Shown one piece after another: positions 9,433-18,254 of a stretch of 50,653 nucleotides of DNA. Numbering within the stretch: position 1 is the first letter of the stretch; every line of letters begins with the position of its first letter. The notes under the pieces are model-generated. The model worked only from the letters and a program-made list of their open reading frames with translations. It was not told where the DNA came from and made no database searches. Location: the NCBI GenBank assembly GCA_013202295.1, contig JABMRT010000137.1, positions 1-50,653 of the forward strand, in the 5' to 3' direction. Position numbers and translations under genes: made by a program. This stretch comes from Candidatus Zhuqueibacterota bacterium (GTDB lineage: Bacteria; Zhuqueibacterota; QNDG01; JABMRT01).

Positions 9433-10146
9433 ATGGGCAAAATACGTTGTTTTATCTTGATTTTAGGGGTACTTTTATTTATCTTGAACTGCACTGAAAA
9501 AAGCACCCAGCCAGTGATAACACCGGATCGTGTCCAAATGATTCCGAGCGGCTTGCCGTATGATAAAATTGAAAGTGGCATTGATGCTGTTCCAGAATCA
9601 AACGATATTTATCTTGAATGGCTTGATCCAGACGATCCAGGTGTTGAGTTTTATGAAATTTACAGAAGTGAAGATCCAGCTGAACGTTTTGTACCAGTAG
9701 GAAAGGTCTTTGATCCGGATACGAGTTTTTCAGATGAGGACGTCGATCTCTTCACGCGGTATTATTATTATGTACTTGCTGTAAGTGATCAGAATACGCG
9801 AAGCGAATCTTCCGATACACTGTTTTATACGTTGTTGGAGAAACCAACCAATCTCAGCCCCTCTGGGGTGCGGGAAGAAACGAAACCTCAACTCAGGTGG
9901 GAACTTGTAGATGGGGAGGATCATTATTTGGCCCGTATTATGGACAATCAACTGGATGAAATCATTTGGATGGCAGAATTGGAATTTCAATATAATAATC
10001 CAGTAACTGTTAATTTTGACTCGGCAAATGTAATATCCATTGATTCACTCCAAAGAAATAGAGACTACAATTGGCGTGTGGACGTACTCCGCCAAGAATA
10101 CAATAGCGGTTCCGAAAGTCTTTGGGTACCTTTACGAATTGAATGA
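9433..10146 (+). CDS. Fibronectin type III-like lipoprotein
   Basis: 237 residues. The leader MGKIRCFILILGVLLFILNC ends in a lipobox-like ILNC followed by polar TEKSTQP. Residues about 50-130 read as a fibronectin type III domain (DIYLEWLDPDDPGVEFYEIYRSEDP...FTRYYYYVLAVSDQ, in parts), and a second beta-sandwich-like region follows (LRWELVDGEDHYLARI...NRDYNWRVDV). A good ribosome site (GGGAGAAGG) lies just upstream. It sits between the PorV-like barrel and an SLBB protein, so a surface or periplasmic structural role is inferred. No enzymatic motif seen. Confidence 0.75.
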   Translation: MGKIRCFILILGVLLFILNCTEKSTQPVITPDRVQMIPSGLPYDKIESGIDAVPESNDIYLEWLDPDDPGVEFYEIYRSEDPAERFVPVGKVFDPDTSFSDEDVDLFTRYYYYVLAVSDQNTRSESSDTLFYTLLEKPTNLSPSGVREETKPQLRWELVDGEDHYLARIMDNQLDEIIWMAELEFQYNNPVTVNFDSANVISIDSLQRNRDYNWRVDVLRQEYNSGSESLWVPLRIE

Positions 10147-10153
10147 GGTGAAT

Positions 10154-10657
10154 ATGTTACGATCGAATCCAAATAAATTTATACTTATTAATTTAGCGTT
10201 CATTTTCATGGTTACGTCTGCATACACGCAGATATCGGGATCAGCTGTAAGCCGCGGTGCGCAATATTATCTCGGCTCGGAAGATGAACTGCTTGTGCCA
10301 ATCAATATCTGGGGATTTGTACAGAAACCTGGGCAATATCTGGTTCCCAACAATACAGATTTGATATCATTGCTTTCTTTTGCAGGAGGTCCAACAGAAG
10401 ATGCAAAGATCAGTAATATTCGTATTGTGCGAAGTGATCCCAAACTTGGTAGTCAAATCTGGAAAATTGATGTGGATCGATACATTGAAACAGGGGATGA
10501 ACGGTTGATTCCTACATTAAAGCCGCATGATACTGTTATTGTTAAAGGTACGACATTTTATTGGGTAAGCCGCATGTTTGAATTCGTATCGAGATTGGCG
10601 GTTTTCGCGCAAATGTATTACTTTATAATATTAGCTGATAGTTATAAGAATAGATAA
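10154..10657 (+). CDS. SLBB-domain exported protein (polysaccharide-export-like)
   Basis: 167 residues from ATG 10154, chosen because it follows GAGGTG and gives a proper signal peptide (MLRSNPNKFILINLAFIFMVTSAYTQ, in total 26 residues); a longer frame would overlap the preceding gene by over 100 bases. Residues about 50-135 form a single SLBB domain (INIWGFVQKPGQYLVP...LLSFAGGPTEDAKISNIRIVR), the soluble-ligand-binding beta-grasp found in Wza-type exporters. A short hydrophobic stretch closes the protein. There is no Poly_export domain, so it is not a full Wza. The nucleotidyltransferase downstream makes a role in surface glycans plausible but unproven. Confidence 0.72.
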   Translation: MLRSNPNKFILINLAFIFMVTSAYTQISGSAVSRGAQYYLGSEDELLVPINIWGFVQKPGQYLVPNNTDLISLLSFAGGPTEDAKISNIRIVRSDPKLGSQIWKIDVDRYIETGDERLIPTLKPHDTVIVKGTTFYWVSRMFEFVSRLAVFAQMYYFIILADSYKNR

Positions 10658-10671
10658 TTGAGGAATATTGT

Positions 10672-11406
10672 ATGAAGGGTGTTGTTCTGGCAGGTGGATT
10701 GGGTACGCGGTTGAATCCTTTAACCAAAGTTACAAATAAGCATTTGCTGCCAGTTTATAATAAACCCATGATTTATTACCCCATTGAGACTTTAGTTTCA
10801 GGAGGTATAGAAGAAATACTCATTGTGACCGGTGGAAATAATGCTGGCGAGTTTTTACGTTTACTCGGAAATGGAAAAGAATTTGGGCTAAAACATATTA
10901 ATTATACATATCAAGAAGGTGAAGGCGGGATTGCTGATGCACTGAAACTGGCTGAATTTTTCGCAGATGGAGATCCCATTGTCGTCATCCTCGGTGACAA
11001 TATAATCGAAGCCAATATCCACTCTGCTGTTGATACTTTTAAAAAGCAGGAAAGTGGAGCGAAAATATTTCTTAAACAGGTAGATGACCCAGAAAGATTT
11101 GGTGTTGCAGAGATTGACGGTAAATACATTCGTGGAATTGAGGAGAAGCCCAAACATCCAAAATCAAATTATGCAGTAACGGGTTTATATATGTACGATG
11201 CCTCTGTTTTTGATATTGCTCGAAGTTTGAAACCATCCGATCGTGGCGAGTTTGAGATTACGGATGTGAACAATTATTATATTAAACAGCAAAACATGAC
11301 ATTTGAAATCCTTGATGGTTGGTGGACTGATGCCGGAACTTTCGAGTCTCTGTTCCGTGCAAATAGTCTTGCTGCTGAGAAATATCAGGGAAAGCAGTCC
11401 GGTTAA
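10672..11406 (+). CDS. Sugar-1-phosphate nucleotidyltransferase (RmlA-like, short form)
   Basis: 244 residues of the RfbA/RmlA nucleotidyltransferase family. The nucleotide-binding signature VVLAGGLGTRLNPLT is at the N terminus, followed by PVYNKPMIYYPIETL, VVILGDNI (metal-binding Asp) and EEKPKHPKSNYAVTGLYMYD. The family makes NDP-sugars, typically dTDP-glucose from dTTP and glucose-1-phosphate. It is about 45 residues shorter than classical RmlA because the C-terminal allosteric helices are missing, which fits the short thymidylyltransferase subgroup. No other rml genes are nearby. It could supply sugars for surface glycans or protein glycosylation. Confidence 0.85.
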   Translation: MKGVVLAGGLGTRLNPLTKVTNKHLLPVYNKPMIYYPIETLVSGGIEEILIVTGGNNAGEFLRLLGNGKEFGLKHINYTYQEGEGGIADALKLAEFFADGDPIVVILGDNIIEANIHSAVDTFKKQESGAKIFLKQVDDPERFGVAEIDGKYIRGIEEKPKHPKSNYAVTGLYMYDASVFDIARSLKPSDRGEFEITDVNNYYIKQQNMTFEILDGWWTDAGTFESLFRANSLAAEKYQGKQSG

Positions 11407-11430
11407 TCGCCTTTAATTTGGAGTTCACTT

Positions 11431-12594
11431 ATGATGCGACATCTATTGATAATTTGCCTTGTGGTTCTCTTGGTCTCATCCAGTGCAACTGGAACACCAA
11501 TGACTGGTGGAATTGGGCTGATGTATGTCAAGTCAGCTCAAACACTATCACCCGGATATCTAGACTTCAATACGGGTACACGTTATTTTGGTAAAATTGC
11601 CAGTTTTGGTAGTGATCAAAAAGCATATACACTCTGGACAGTCCGTATATTCTCCTCAATTAATTATGGAATAAATGATCATATTGAATTGGCTATATCT
11701 CCAGTCTTGTATCAAGATACAAATAAAGGGGGCAGTGGTTTTTCTAAAGAGTCAGTCAATTTTCCAGATGATATTCTGCTTTCATTGAAATTTGGATCAT
11801 ATGGTTCATTGGAAAGCCCTTTTCTGTACGGAAGCCAACTATCACTTCAACTGCCAACTGCGCGCAAGCATAACATCATTTATGAGGCTTATTCTGCTGG
11901 GAAGATTGAGGTTGGTTTAACCGGCTTGATTTCTTATTACAGCAATTTAACCTTTCCAAACGAGGGATGGTCCATACACGGGAACATCGGGTATCTCAAT
12001 CATAACGACGTGGGTGTTGACCTTACTGATGATGATGACGATCCTTCCCCCAATGCCATGAGCTCCGAAATTCTTTTTGGCGCAGGTGCTCTTTTCCCGG
12101 CAGGAACCTTTGATTTTTCAGTGGAACTTAATGCGCGTGCATTTCTCAATCATCCTCCGGTAACCGCATATAGCCGGGAATATGTGTCTTATTTGACTCC
12201 TGCAATTTATTATAAACCAGCCCGCTGGATTTCAATAGAATATGCGATGGATCTCCGATTGCTATCCGGTGACGACGTCACAGAGTATTCGACGAATGGA
12301 ACCACTCATTTACCCCCCCCACCCACGGCAAATTTTCCAAATTATCCATCCTGGAGAGGAATTCTTGGTGTAAAAGTGGATATTTTACCCCGTTCTCTTT
12401 ATCATACACAAGAAAAAGCATTTCGTGAAAAAGCAACCGACAGGCGTAGAATACTTGAAAAAATGCTTGATAGTGAAGAGGATACTGAAAGCGCTGAAGA
12501 AGAGCTGGTTCGAATTCAATCTGAACGCCGCAGGGTTGAAGAAGAACTTGAACGTCTCAGAAAGCTATTGGAAGATGAAAAATCTAACAATTGA
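11431..12594 (+). CDS. Outer-membrane beta-barrel protein with C-terminal coiled coil
   Basis: 387 residues. A signal peptide (MMRHLLIICLVVLLVSSSATG) is followed by about 300 residues of amphipathic strands rich in Tyr, Gly and Ser, typical of a transporter-like outer-membrane barrel. The last 55 residues are strongly charged heptads (EKMLDSEEDTESAEEELVRI...VEEELERLRKLLEDE), a coiled coil that would lie in the periplasm. The coiled coil next to a giant TPR protein suggests a partner interaction (inference). ATG at 11434 is an alternative start. It is followed after 35 bases by an intrinsic terminator-like hairpin. Function not recognised. Confidence 0.68.
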   Translation: MMRHLLIICLVVLLVSSSATGTPMTGGIGLMYVKSAQTLSPGYLDFNTGTRYFGKIASFGSDQKAYTLWTVRIFSSINYGINDHIELAISPVLYQDTNKGGSGFSKESVNFPDDILLSLKFGSYGSLESPFLYGSQLSLQLPTARKHNIIYEAYSAGKIEVGLTGLISYYSNLTFPNEGWSIHGNIGYLNHNDVGVDLTDDDDDPSPNAMSSEILFGAGALFPAGTFDFSVELNARAFLNHPPVTAYSREYVSYLTPAIYYKPARWISIEYAMDLRLLSGDDVTEYSTNGTTHLPPPPTANFPNYPSWRGILGVKVDILPRSLYHTQEKAFREKATDRRRILEKMLDSEEDTESAEEELVRIQSERRRVEEELERLRKLLEDEKSNN

Positions 12595-12629
12595 TCATTT
12601 TATTTTCTGAATGACTCTTGCACTGTATT

Positions 12630-12657
12630 AAACCCTGTCTCAAAATGGACAGGGTTT
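12630..12657 (+). terminator. Hairpin terminator-like structure
   Basis: A perfect 10-bp stem (arms AAACCCTGTC and GACAGGGTTT) with an eight-base loop lies 36 bases after the barrel gene. It is followed by a short pyrimidine run (CTTCGT) rather than a long T-tract, so termination may be weak or the element may work as an mRNA stabiliser. It separates the barrel gene from the large TPR gene. Confidence 0.7.
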
Positions 12658-12683
12658 CTTCGTAAAAGCCGGAGTGATATACC

Positions 12684-15600
12684 ATGAAAATTAAGTTTAG
12701 AACTTTCAATAAAAAAGAATTTATTATTTCACTTTTTTGTTTTGTTTTGTGCTATGCATATCTGGGCCTTGCACAGACGGCAAACGAACGAGATGAGTTC
12801 GGATATGGTAAAAAGTTATATGAAGACAAATTTTATGACCTTTCAGGTCTCCAATTTTCAGAATTTCTCCGTAAATATCCTGAAAGTCCACTTTCAGTGG
12901 ATGCGCTTTATTTATTGGCTGAATCTTATTTTTATGAGGGAGAGTTTTCAGAAGCGCAAAAAGGATACTTGAATTTATTAATAACTCATCCTCAGTCTGA
13001 TTATTGTGCACATGCTCAATTCAAGATCGCTGTCAGCCATGAAAAACAGTCGAGGATGGAATCAGCCATTGAATCCTATTTCAGAACTTATATTTTTTAT
13101 CCAAAAAATCCGTGGGCGTTTAAGGCCCTGCTAAGATCGAGTCAACTGGCATTTCAGTTGAAAGATTATGCCAAAGCTGAATCTCTGTTATTCCTTTTAA
13201 TTGATCAGGTGGATAATGCGACGATGCGCGCACAGGCACGATTTGGTTTGGTGCAAGTTTATCAAGGATTGAAAGAATATGAAAAAGCGTTAAACCACCT
13301 GGATCGGATTCAATCAGAAACCACGTCTGATGCAATTCTCTCTTCTGTCCATTTATACCGAGGACAAATCTATAAAGCAATTGGTCATATTGCAAAAAGT
13401 GAAGACAGTTTCAGACAGGGATTGATCTCGGCACCATCCGATTCGATGAAACAACAGCTGGCTTTTCAGCTTGGGCTGCTTCAATTAAAAAACTTCAATT
13501 TATCTGGTTCAAAGCAGAATTTAACACTGGCTGCAGAATTTGATTCTGATCCAAAAATCACAGTCATGGCTTTATGTCGTTTGGGATCAATCCAGTTAAT
13601 GCAGGAAGAAAATCCCTCAGCGATTCAAACCCTAAACCAATGTCTCGAACTTCAGCCAGATGACTCGACAGAACAATGGATTCGCTATCAACTAGCAACT
13701 GGATATCGACTCAATGGACAATACGACACTGCAGAAAAGCAACTTCAGAATCTCATTTCTGAATCAGTTATTTATCTTGGAAAGAACGAGGATCCCTTTC
13801 TAAGCTTGGCAGTCTTATATGTAGAAACGCAGCAATATGAGCAAGCTCTTAAACAATATATTGTATGGATAAATAGGTCTCCGGATTCCAAATTGATACC
13901 ATACGTTCTATTTCAGACCGGATCCATATATATTGACCAACTTCGATTGATTGGTGAAGGATTGCCCTTCCTTCAAGAGATATGGCAGAAATATCCCTCA
14001 CATACACTGGTGCCTTCTGCCAAAATGAAATATGCTGAGGCACTTGAATTTGTAAAGAGGTACAATGAGGCGCGTCAGATTTATCAATCGATTCAGGAAT
14101 CTTATCCGGGAAGTGCTGCATCTTTCAAAGCAGCGGATCGACTTGAACATGTTCCAGTGATTGATCAGGCTGTTATTGAAATGTACTCTACTGAGATGCT
14201 AAACACAATACTCCCATCCAGTGAATGGAAGACACAGATATATCTTGCTAAGTCGTATCAACATCAGGCAAAAGCGTATTCACTTGCCATACAAAAGTAT
14301 AAAACATGCCTCAATACGATTTTTGATGAAACACAAATCAATACGATCCATTTTTCAATCGGAAAAGCATATCAATCATTGTATCATCAATCTGATAGAA
14401 CTGAATATCGAGATAGTGCAATTGTATATTTCTACCTTGTTGAAAACAGTAATCAATCCGCTGATATTCAGGGTCAGGCCAGATATTCCCGCATCCTACT
14501 GGAAACGGAAAATGATCCTTCAGCTCAGGTGATGAAACTCAGACAATATCTTTCATCATTCTCCAAAGCTGAACAATCCGATGATGCTGTGTATCAGCTG
14601 GGAAGCGCTTTATCCACAATCGATTCATCACAACAGGCAATACAACTAATTAAACCGCTGCTCATAAAGAATGACAAATCACTAATTATCCTGAAGGCCA
14701 AGCTGCTGTATGGCCAAATGCTCAGAGGACAAGGTAAATACCAAAAGGCTGATTCCGTTTTAATTTTAGCTGAGAAGACAGATTCGAAAAGTAGTTTTTT
14801 ACCTCAAATCCTTTATGAGCGAGCTGGAATCCAATCACAATTTAAGAATGTGCCGGATGCAATTGAATTATTCAAGAAAGTCCAAAACAAATATTGGTAT
14901 GCGATATATGCTGATAGTGCAAGTTTATATTTGAGAAGTCTCTTTTTAAACACGAAAAACTATATATCTGCAGAAATGCTTTGTCAGGATTTGGTTCAGG
15001 TTGACAGCCTTCAGAGAAATGCATTTCATTTTCAACTCATCTCGACCAGCCCTGCAGAATCGCTCTCAAATCTTCTTGGATTGGCAGAAGCATATGAAGG
15101 GCTTAAAAAATATGCGAAATCCAATAAAATATATATAGAATCGCTCTATTTAAATCCGGACAATGCACAAAAAGAAAAGATTTATCGTGCGTTGAGCCGT
15201 ATCGCAGAGAAGCAAGGAAATACAGTGCGTGCGATTCAATATCTTGAACAAATCTCGTTGATACCCGGAACCAAGTCCACTTTTACAGATTTGGGAAAGC
15301 TCTATTTTGAATCCGGACAATATGCCGATGCGACCACTGCCTTCCGAAATGCTTTGGAAACGGCTGCATCGGATTCTGCGAAGATGCGTTTGACATCCTC
15401 TCTGATAAAATCTCTTCTTAAACAGAATCAACTGCCACAAGCTGAAACACGAATGAAATTTTTCGAAAAAACATACAATAAGCTGGATGGCTTCGACAAT
15501 TTAATTGCGGAACTTATATTTGAGCAGGGAATGGCTCACTTTTCGAACAAAAACTTTGATCTGGCTCTTGAATCTTTCGAAACAATTAAAAAAAAACACA

Positions 15601-16358
15601 AAATAAGCAAGTTTTTACCAAAGGCTGAACTTGAGATTGGACGCACGCTCCTGATTACCAATAAGACAGATGATGCGCTGAATTTGCTCACATCCCTTCC
15701 GGAAAAATATCCCGAACATATAATTCTTGATAAAGTCTATCTCAATCTTGGAGATCACTATTTCCGTTCTAATCAATACGATAATGCTATTGTCGCATTC
15801 AAACGGGTTATAGAGAGCAATAAGGATCAAACCGCCGTGCCGCTTGCCATGCGTTATCTGATTCGGGTTTATGAAGCATTGAGATTATATGATGCAGGAT
15901 TGGCCGTAACGCGTCAGTACCTTGATGTGTTTCCTGCGGCCGAAGATCAGATCCAAAAGAGAGTACAAATCGCCATATTCCTGATGCGCTTGAAAGAATA
16001 TCCGAGAGCAATCGATCAATTACGTAAAGTAAAGATAGAAGCGGATGCTGAAACAGAGGCCGAAATCCAATATTGGATTGGCAAGTGTTATGAAGAAATG
16101 GGCCAGTTTCAGCAGGCAGCTTTCGAATATCTGAAGGTGAAGTATCTTTCAAGGCCCACAAAACTGCCCTGGGCATCTACCTCCCTTTTTGAAGCAGCCA
16201 AAGCATATCAGCGGCTTGAAGAATATGAGAAAGCCAAGAAATTGTTTCAGGATATCGTCCGTATAGAAGGCAGTACAAGCGATCTGGGGCGTATATCCAG
16301 AAAGAAGATAGAGGTTATAAATACAAACCTGTCGAGCACCGGAGAGAACAATTTATGA
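12684..16358 (+). CDS. Giant tetratricopeptide-repeat protein (exported)
   Basis: 1224 residues. After a basic start and hydrophobic segment (about 12-33, FIISLFCFVLCYAYLGLAQ) nearly the whole chain is TPR and BamD/YbgF-like helical repeats, for example ALYLLAESYFYEGEFSEAQKGY, AALLYV-like pairs and YLNLGDHYFRSNQYDNAIVAF. The predicted location is the periplasm or the periplasmic face of the inner membrane. Such giant TPR proteins act as scaffolds for envelope assembly in FCB bacteria. The stop overlaps nadC by four bases (ATGA), so they are translationally coupled. No catalytic motif seen; the function is not known. Confidence 0.8.
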   Translation: MKIKFRTFNKKEFIISLFCFVLCYAYLGLAQTANERDEFGYGKKLYEDKFYDLSGLQFSEFLRKYPESPLSVDALYLLAESYFYEGEFSEAQKGYLNLLITHPQSDYCAHAQFKIAVSHEKQSRMESAIESYFRTYIFYPKNPWAFKALLRSSQLAFQLKDYAKAESLLFLLIDQVDNATMRAQARFGLVQVYQGLKEYEKALNHLDRIQSETTSDAILSSVHLYRGQIYKAIGHIAKSEDSFRQGLISAPSDSMKQQLAFQLGLLQLKNFNLSGSKQNLTLAAEFDSDPKITVMALCRLGSIQLMQEENPSAIQTLNQCLELQPDDSTEQWIRYQLATGYRLNGQYDTAEKQLQNLISESVIYLGKNEDPFLSLAVLYVETQQYEQALKQYIVWINRSPDSKLIPYVLFQTGSIYIDQLRLIGEGLPFLQEIWQKYPSHTLVPSAKMKYAEALEFVKRYNEARQIYQSIQESYPGSAASFKAADRLEHVPVIDQAVIEMYSTEMLNTILPSSEWKTQIYLAKSYQHQAKAYSLAIQKYKTCLNTIFDETQINTIHFSIGKAYQSLYHQSDRTEYRDSAIVYFYLVENSNQSADIQGQARYSRILLETENDPSAQVMKLRQYLSSFSKAEQSDDAVYQLGSALSTIDSSQQAIQLIKPLLIKNDKSLIILKAKLLYGQMLRGQGKYQKADSVLILAEKTDSKSSFLPQILYERAGIQSQFKNVPDAIELFKKVQNKYWYAIYADSASLYLRSLFLNTKNYISAEMLCQDLVQVDSLQRNAFHFQLISTSPAESLSNLLGLAEAYEGLKKYAKSNKIYIESLYLNPDNAQKEKIYRALSRIAEKQGNTVRAIQYLEQISLIPGTKSTFTDLGKLYFESGQYADATTAFRNALETAASDSAKMRLTSSLIKSLLKQNQLPQAETRMKFFEKTYNKLDGFDNLIAELIFEQGMAHFSNKNFDLALESFETIKKKHKISKFLPKAELEIGRTLLITNKTDDALNLLTSLPEKYPEHIILDKVYLNLGDHYFRSNQYDNAIVAFKRVIESNKDQTAVPLAMRYLIRVYEALRLYDAGLAVTRQYLDVFPAAEDQIQKRVQIAIFLMRLKEYPRAIDQLRKVKIEADAETEAEIQYWIGKCYEEMGQFQQAAFEYLKVKYLSRPTKLPWASTSLFEAAKAYQRLEEYEKAKKLFQDIVRIEGSTSDLGRISRKKIEVINTNLSSTGENNL

Positions 16359-17206
16359 AACTCAACTGGGATCAAATCGAACAAATTATCCAGAACGCCT
16401 TGCAGGAAGATCTCGGGACTCAGGGTGATTTAACAACTCACTTTGCATTATCGGATGATATTATCGGCAAGGCTCAATTTGTTGCAAAGGAGAAAATGAT
16501 ATTGGGCGGATTGCCTGTTGTTGAACGCGTGTTTCATCGAGTGGATTCTGGTTTGGTATTTGATGCATTTCACCATGATGGTGATTCGATTGATAAGGAT
16601 ACCATTATTGCTGAAATTTTTGGAGATTTACGATCTATTCTCACAGCTGAACGTACGGCTCTCAATTTCCTTCAGCGTCTGTGTGGCATTGCCACATTGA
16701 CACGGCAATATGTAGATGCGGTGAAATCCACAAATACCATCATTCTTGACACTCGAAAAACGACTCCGCAACTTCGGTCACTTGAAAAGTATGCGGTTAG
16801 AATGGGAGGCGGGAAAAATCATCGATTTGGATTGTTTGATTTGATTCTTATCAAGGATAACCATATTGCGGCGGCCGGTGGGGTGGAAGAGGCGATTTCT
16901 CGCTGCCGAGACGCACTGGAAAAGATGCAGTTGAATATCTCCATTGAAGTTGAAGTGCAGAATATTGATCAATTAAAAGAAGTCCTTGAACATAAAATTC
17001 AACAGATCATGCTTGATAATATGGATCTTGAAGAGATTCAGGAAGCGGTGAAGCTGATCGACGGCAAGGTCAAGGTTGAAGCCTCCGGGAATGTTTCACT
17101 CAGCAATGTAACCAAGATCGCGGAAACAGGAGTGGATTATATTTCTGTTGGGGCATTGACCCATTCAGTCAAGGCAGCTGATATCTCATTGCAGGTTTTA
17201 CAATAG
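16355..17206 (+). CDS. nadC: Nicotinate-nucleotide pyrophosphorylase (carboxylating)
   Basis: 283 residues, the usual length for quinolinate phosphoribosyltransferase. The motifs seen are EDLGTQGDLTT near residue 17, AERTALNFLQRLCGIAT near 96, ILDTRKTTPQLRSLEKYAVRMGGGKNHR (in parts: DTRKTTP, KYAV, GGGKNHR) and the C-terminal VEASGNVSL / VDYISVGALTHS barrel ends. It converts quinolinate and PRPP to nicotinate mononucleotide, CO2 and PPi in de novo NAD synthesis. It overlaps the upstream TPR gene by four bases. nadA and nadB are not in the window. Confidence 0.96.
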   Translation: MKLNWDQIEQIIQNALQEDLGTQGDLTTHFALSDDIIGKAQFVAKEKMILGGLPVVERVFHRVDSGLVFDAFHHDGDSIDKDTIIAEIFGDLRSILTAERTALNFLQRLCGIATLTRQYVDAVKSTNTIILDTRKTTPQLRSLEKYAVRMGGGKNHRFGLFDLILIKDNHIAAAGGVEEAISRCRDALEKMQLNISIEVEVQNIDQLKEVLEHKIQQIMLDNMDLEEIQEAVKLIDGKVKVEASGNVSLSNVTKIAETGVDYISVGALTHSVKAADISLQVLQ

Positions 17207-17296
17207 AACGAGTAGCGCCTCTCATTTTATTTACTAAAAATTGAATCAATTTCTGCAATTCATTCAACGGTTATAAAAATATTCATGAGAAATGGG

Positions 17297-17325
17297 TTGC
17301 AACAAATCCGTTCAGGTTTTATATT
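17297..17325 (+). promoter_or_regulatory. Sigma-70-like promoter before the 2-oxoacid oxidoreductase operon
   Basis: The 172-base gap after nadC is AT-rich and holds TTGCAA (17297-17302), a 17-base spacer and TATATT (17320-17325), about 50 bases upstream of the first subunit gene. Spacing and hexamers fit a housekeeping promoter. An AGAGGATTAG ribosome site precedes the ATG at 17379. No clear operator or riboswitch was seen in the gap. Confidence 0.55.
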
Positions 17326-17378
17326 TAGTAAGTCTTTGATTATATGATTTTAAACCCTTTGTCTGCCAAGAGGATTAG

Positions 17379-17933
17379 ATGGTTGAAATACGGTTTCATG
17401 GACGGGGAGGGCAGGGCGCTGTAAAAGGTTCAGATATTCTGGCCGTTGCGGCATTTCATGAGGGGAAAGAAGTCCAAGCTTTCCCCTTTTTTGGTGTGGA
17501 ACGCAGAGGCGCACCGGTAACAGCATTCACACGGATCAGTAATGAAGAAATCCGAATTCATTGCTATATCTATGATCCGGATGTACTGGTCATTCTGGAC
17601 CCCACTTTGATTTGTGCTGTGCCCCTATCAGATGGATTGAAGGAAAACGGTAAAATTATTATTAATTCAATGAAAGAGCCGTCAGAATTTTCTTTTCCGG
17701 ATGCAAAAAATCCACATGTTTATACAGCGGATTGTTCTTCCATTGCAATGAAATTTGGATTGGGTACGCAAGAATCTCCGATTATCAACACAACAATCCT
17801 TGGCGCGGTTGCCAAAGCGACCGGATTGGTTAAAATCGAATCTGTAGTAAAAGCCATTCGCGAACGCATCCCCACCAGAACAGAACCGAACGCGCAGGCA
17901 GCCATTGAAGCATTCGAGCAATTGCATGTGTAA
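17379..17933 (+). CDS. porG: 2-oxoacid:ferredoxin oxidoreductase, gamma subunit
   Basis: 184 residues of the POR/KOR gamma family, opening with FHGRGGQGAVKGSDILA and followed by FGVERRGAPVTAFTRI, both diagnostic. It is the first of four adjacent genes (gamma, delta, alpha, beta) in the order seen for the archaeal/Thermotoga-type heterotetrameric enzyme. The complex oxidises pyruvate or branched-chain 2-oxoacids with CoA, giving acyl-CoA, CO2 and reduced ferredoxin. Downstream butyrate kinases and acyltransferases argue that branched or longer 2-oxoacids may be the true substrate, but por versus vor cannot be settled by eye. Confidence 0.87.
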   Translation: MVEIRFHGRGGQGAVKGSDILAVAAFHEGKEVQAFPFFGVERRGAPVTAFTRISNEEIRIHCYIYDPDVLVILDPTLICAVPLSDGLKENGKIIINSMKEPSEFSFPDAKNPHVYTADCSSIAMKFGLGTQESPIINTTILGAVAKATGLVKIESVVKAIRERIPTRTEPNAQAAIEAFEQLHV

Positions 17934-17943
17934 GGAGAAGCAT

Positions 17944-18243
17944 ATGGGGAAGAAACAAAAAAACGATCAACCTGTTGAATTTAAATCCATAAAAGATATG
18001 CCCGATACACCGACTTCAGTCGGGAGTATGCTGGTTAATAAAACATCCACTTGGCGGTCTATTCGGCCCGTTATTATTGATGAAAAATGCAAGCGTTGTA
18101 TGATATGCTGGAAGTATTGTCCGGAGCCGGCCATCCATCCAACCGATCCTCCCAGCGTGGATTATAATTATTGCAAGGGATGCGGCATTTGTTATGAAGA
18201 ATGTCCGTTTGATGCCATCATAATAGAACAGGAAGGCAAGTAA
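17944..18243 (+). CDS. porD: 2-oxoacid:ferredoxin oxidoreductase, delta (2x[4Fe-4S] ferredoxin) subunit
   Basis: 99 residues from ATG 17944, chosen for its strong ribosome site (AAGGAGAAG); an in-frame start at 17905 would overlap the gamma subunit. Two ferredoxin cluster motifs are clear: CKRCMICWKYCPEPAI and CKGCGICYEECPFDAI. This subunit passes electrons from the thiamine-bound intermediate to external ferredoxin. It lies 10 bases after gamma and 11 before alpha, so the operon is tight. Confidence 0.92.
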   Translation: MGKKQKNDQPVEFKSIKDMPDTPTSVGSMLVNKTSTWRSIRPVIIDEKCKRCMICWKYCPEPAIHPTDPPSVDYNYCKGCGICYEECPFDAIIIEQEGK

Positions 18244-18254
18244 GCGGAGAATAT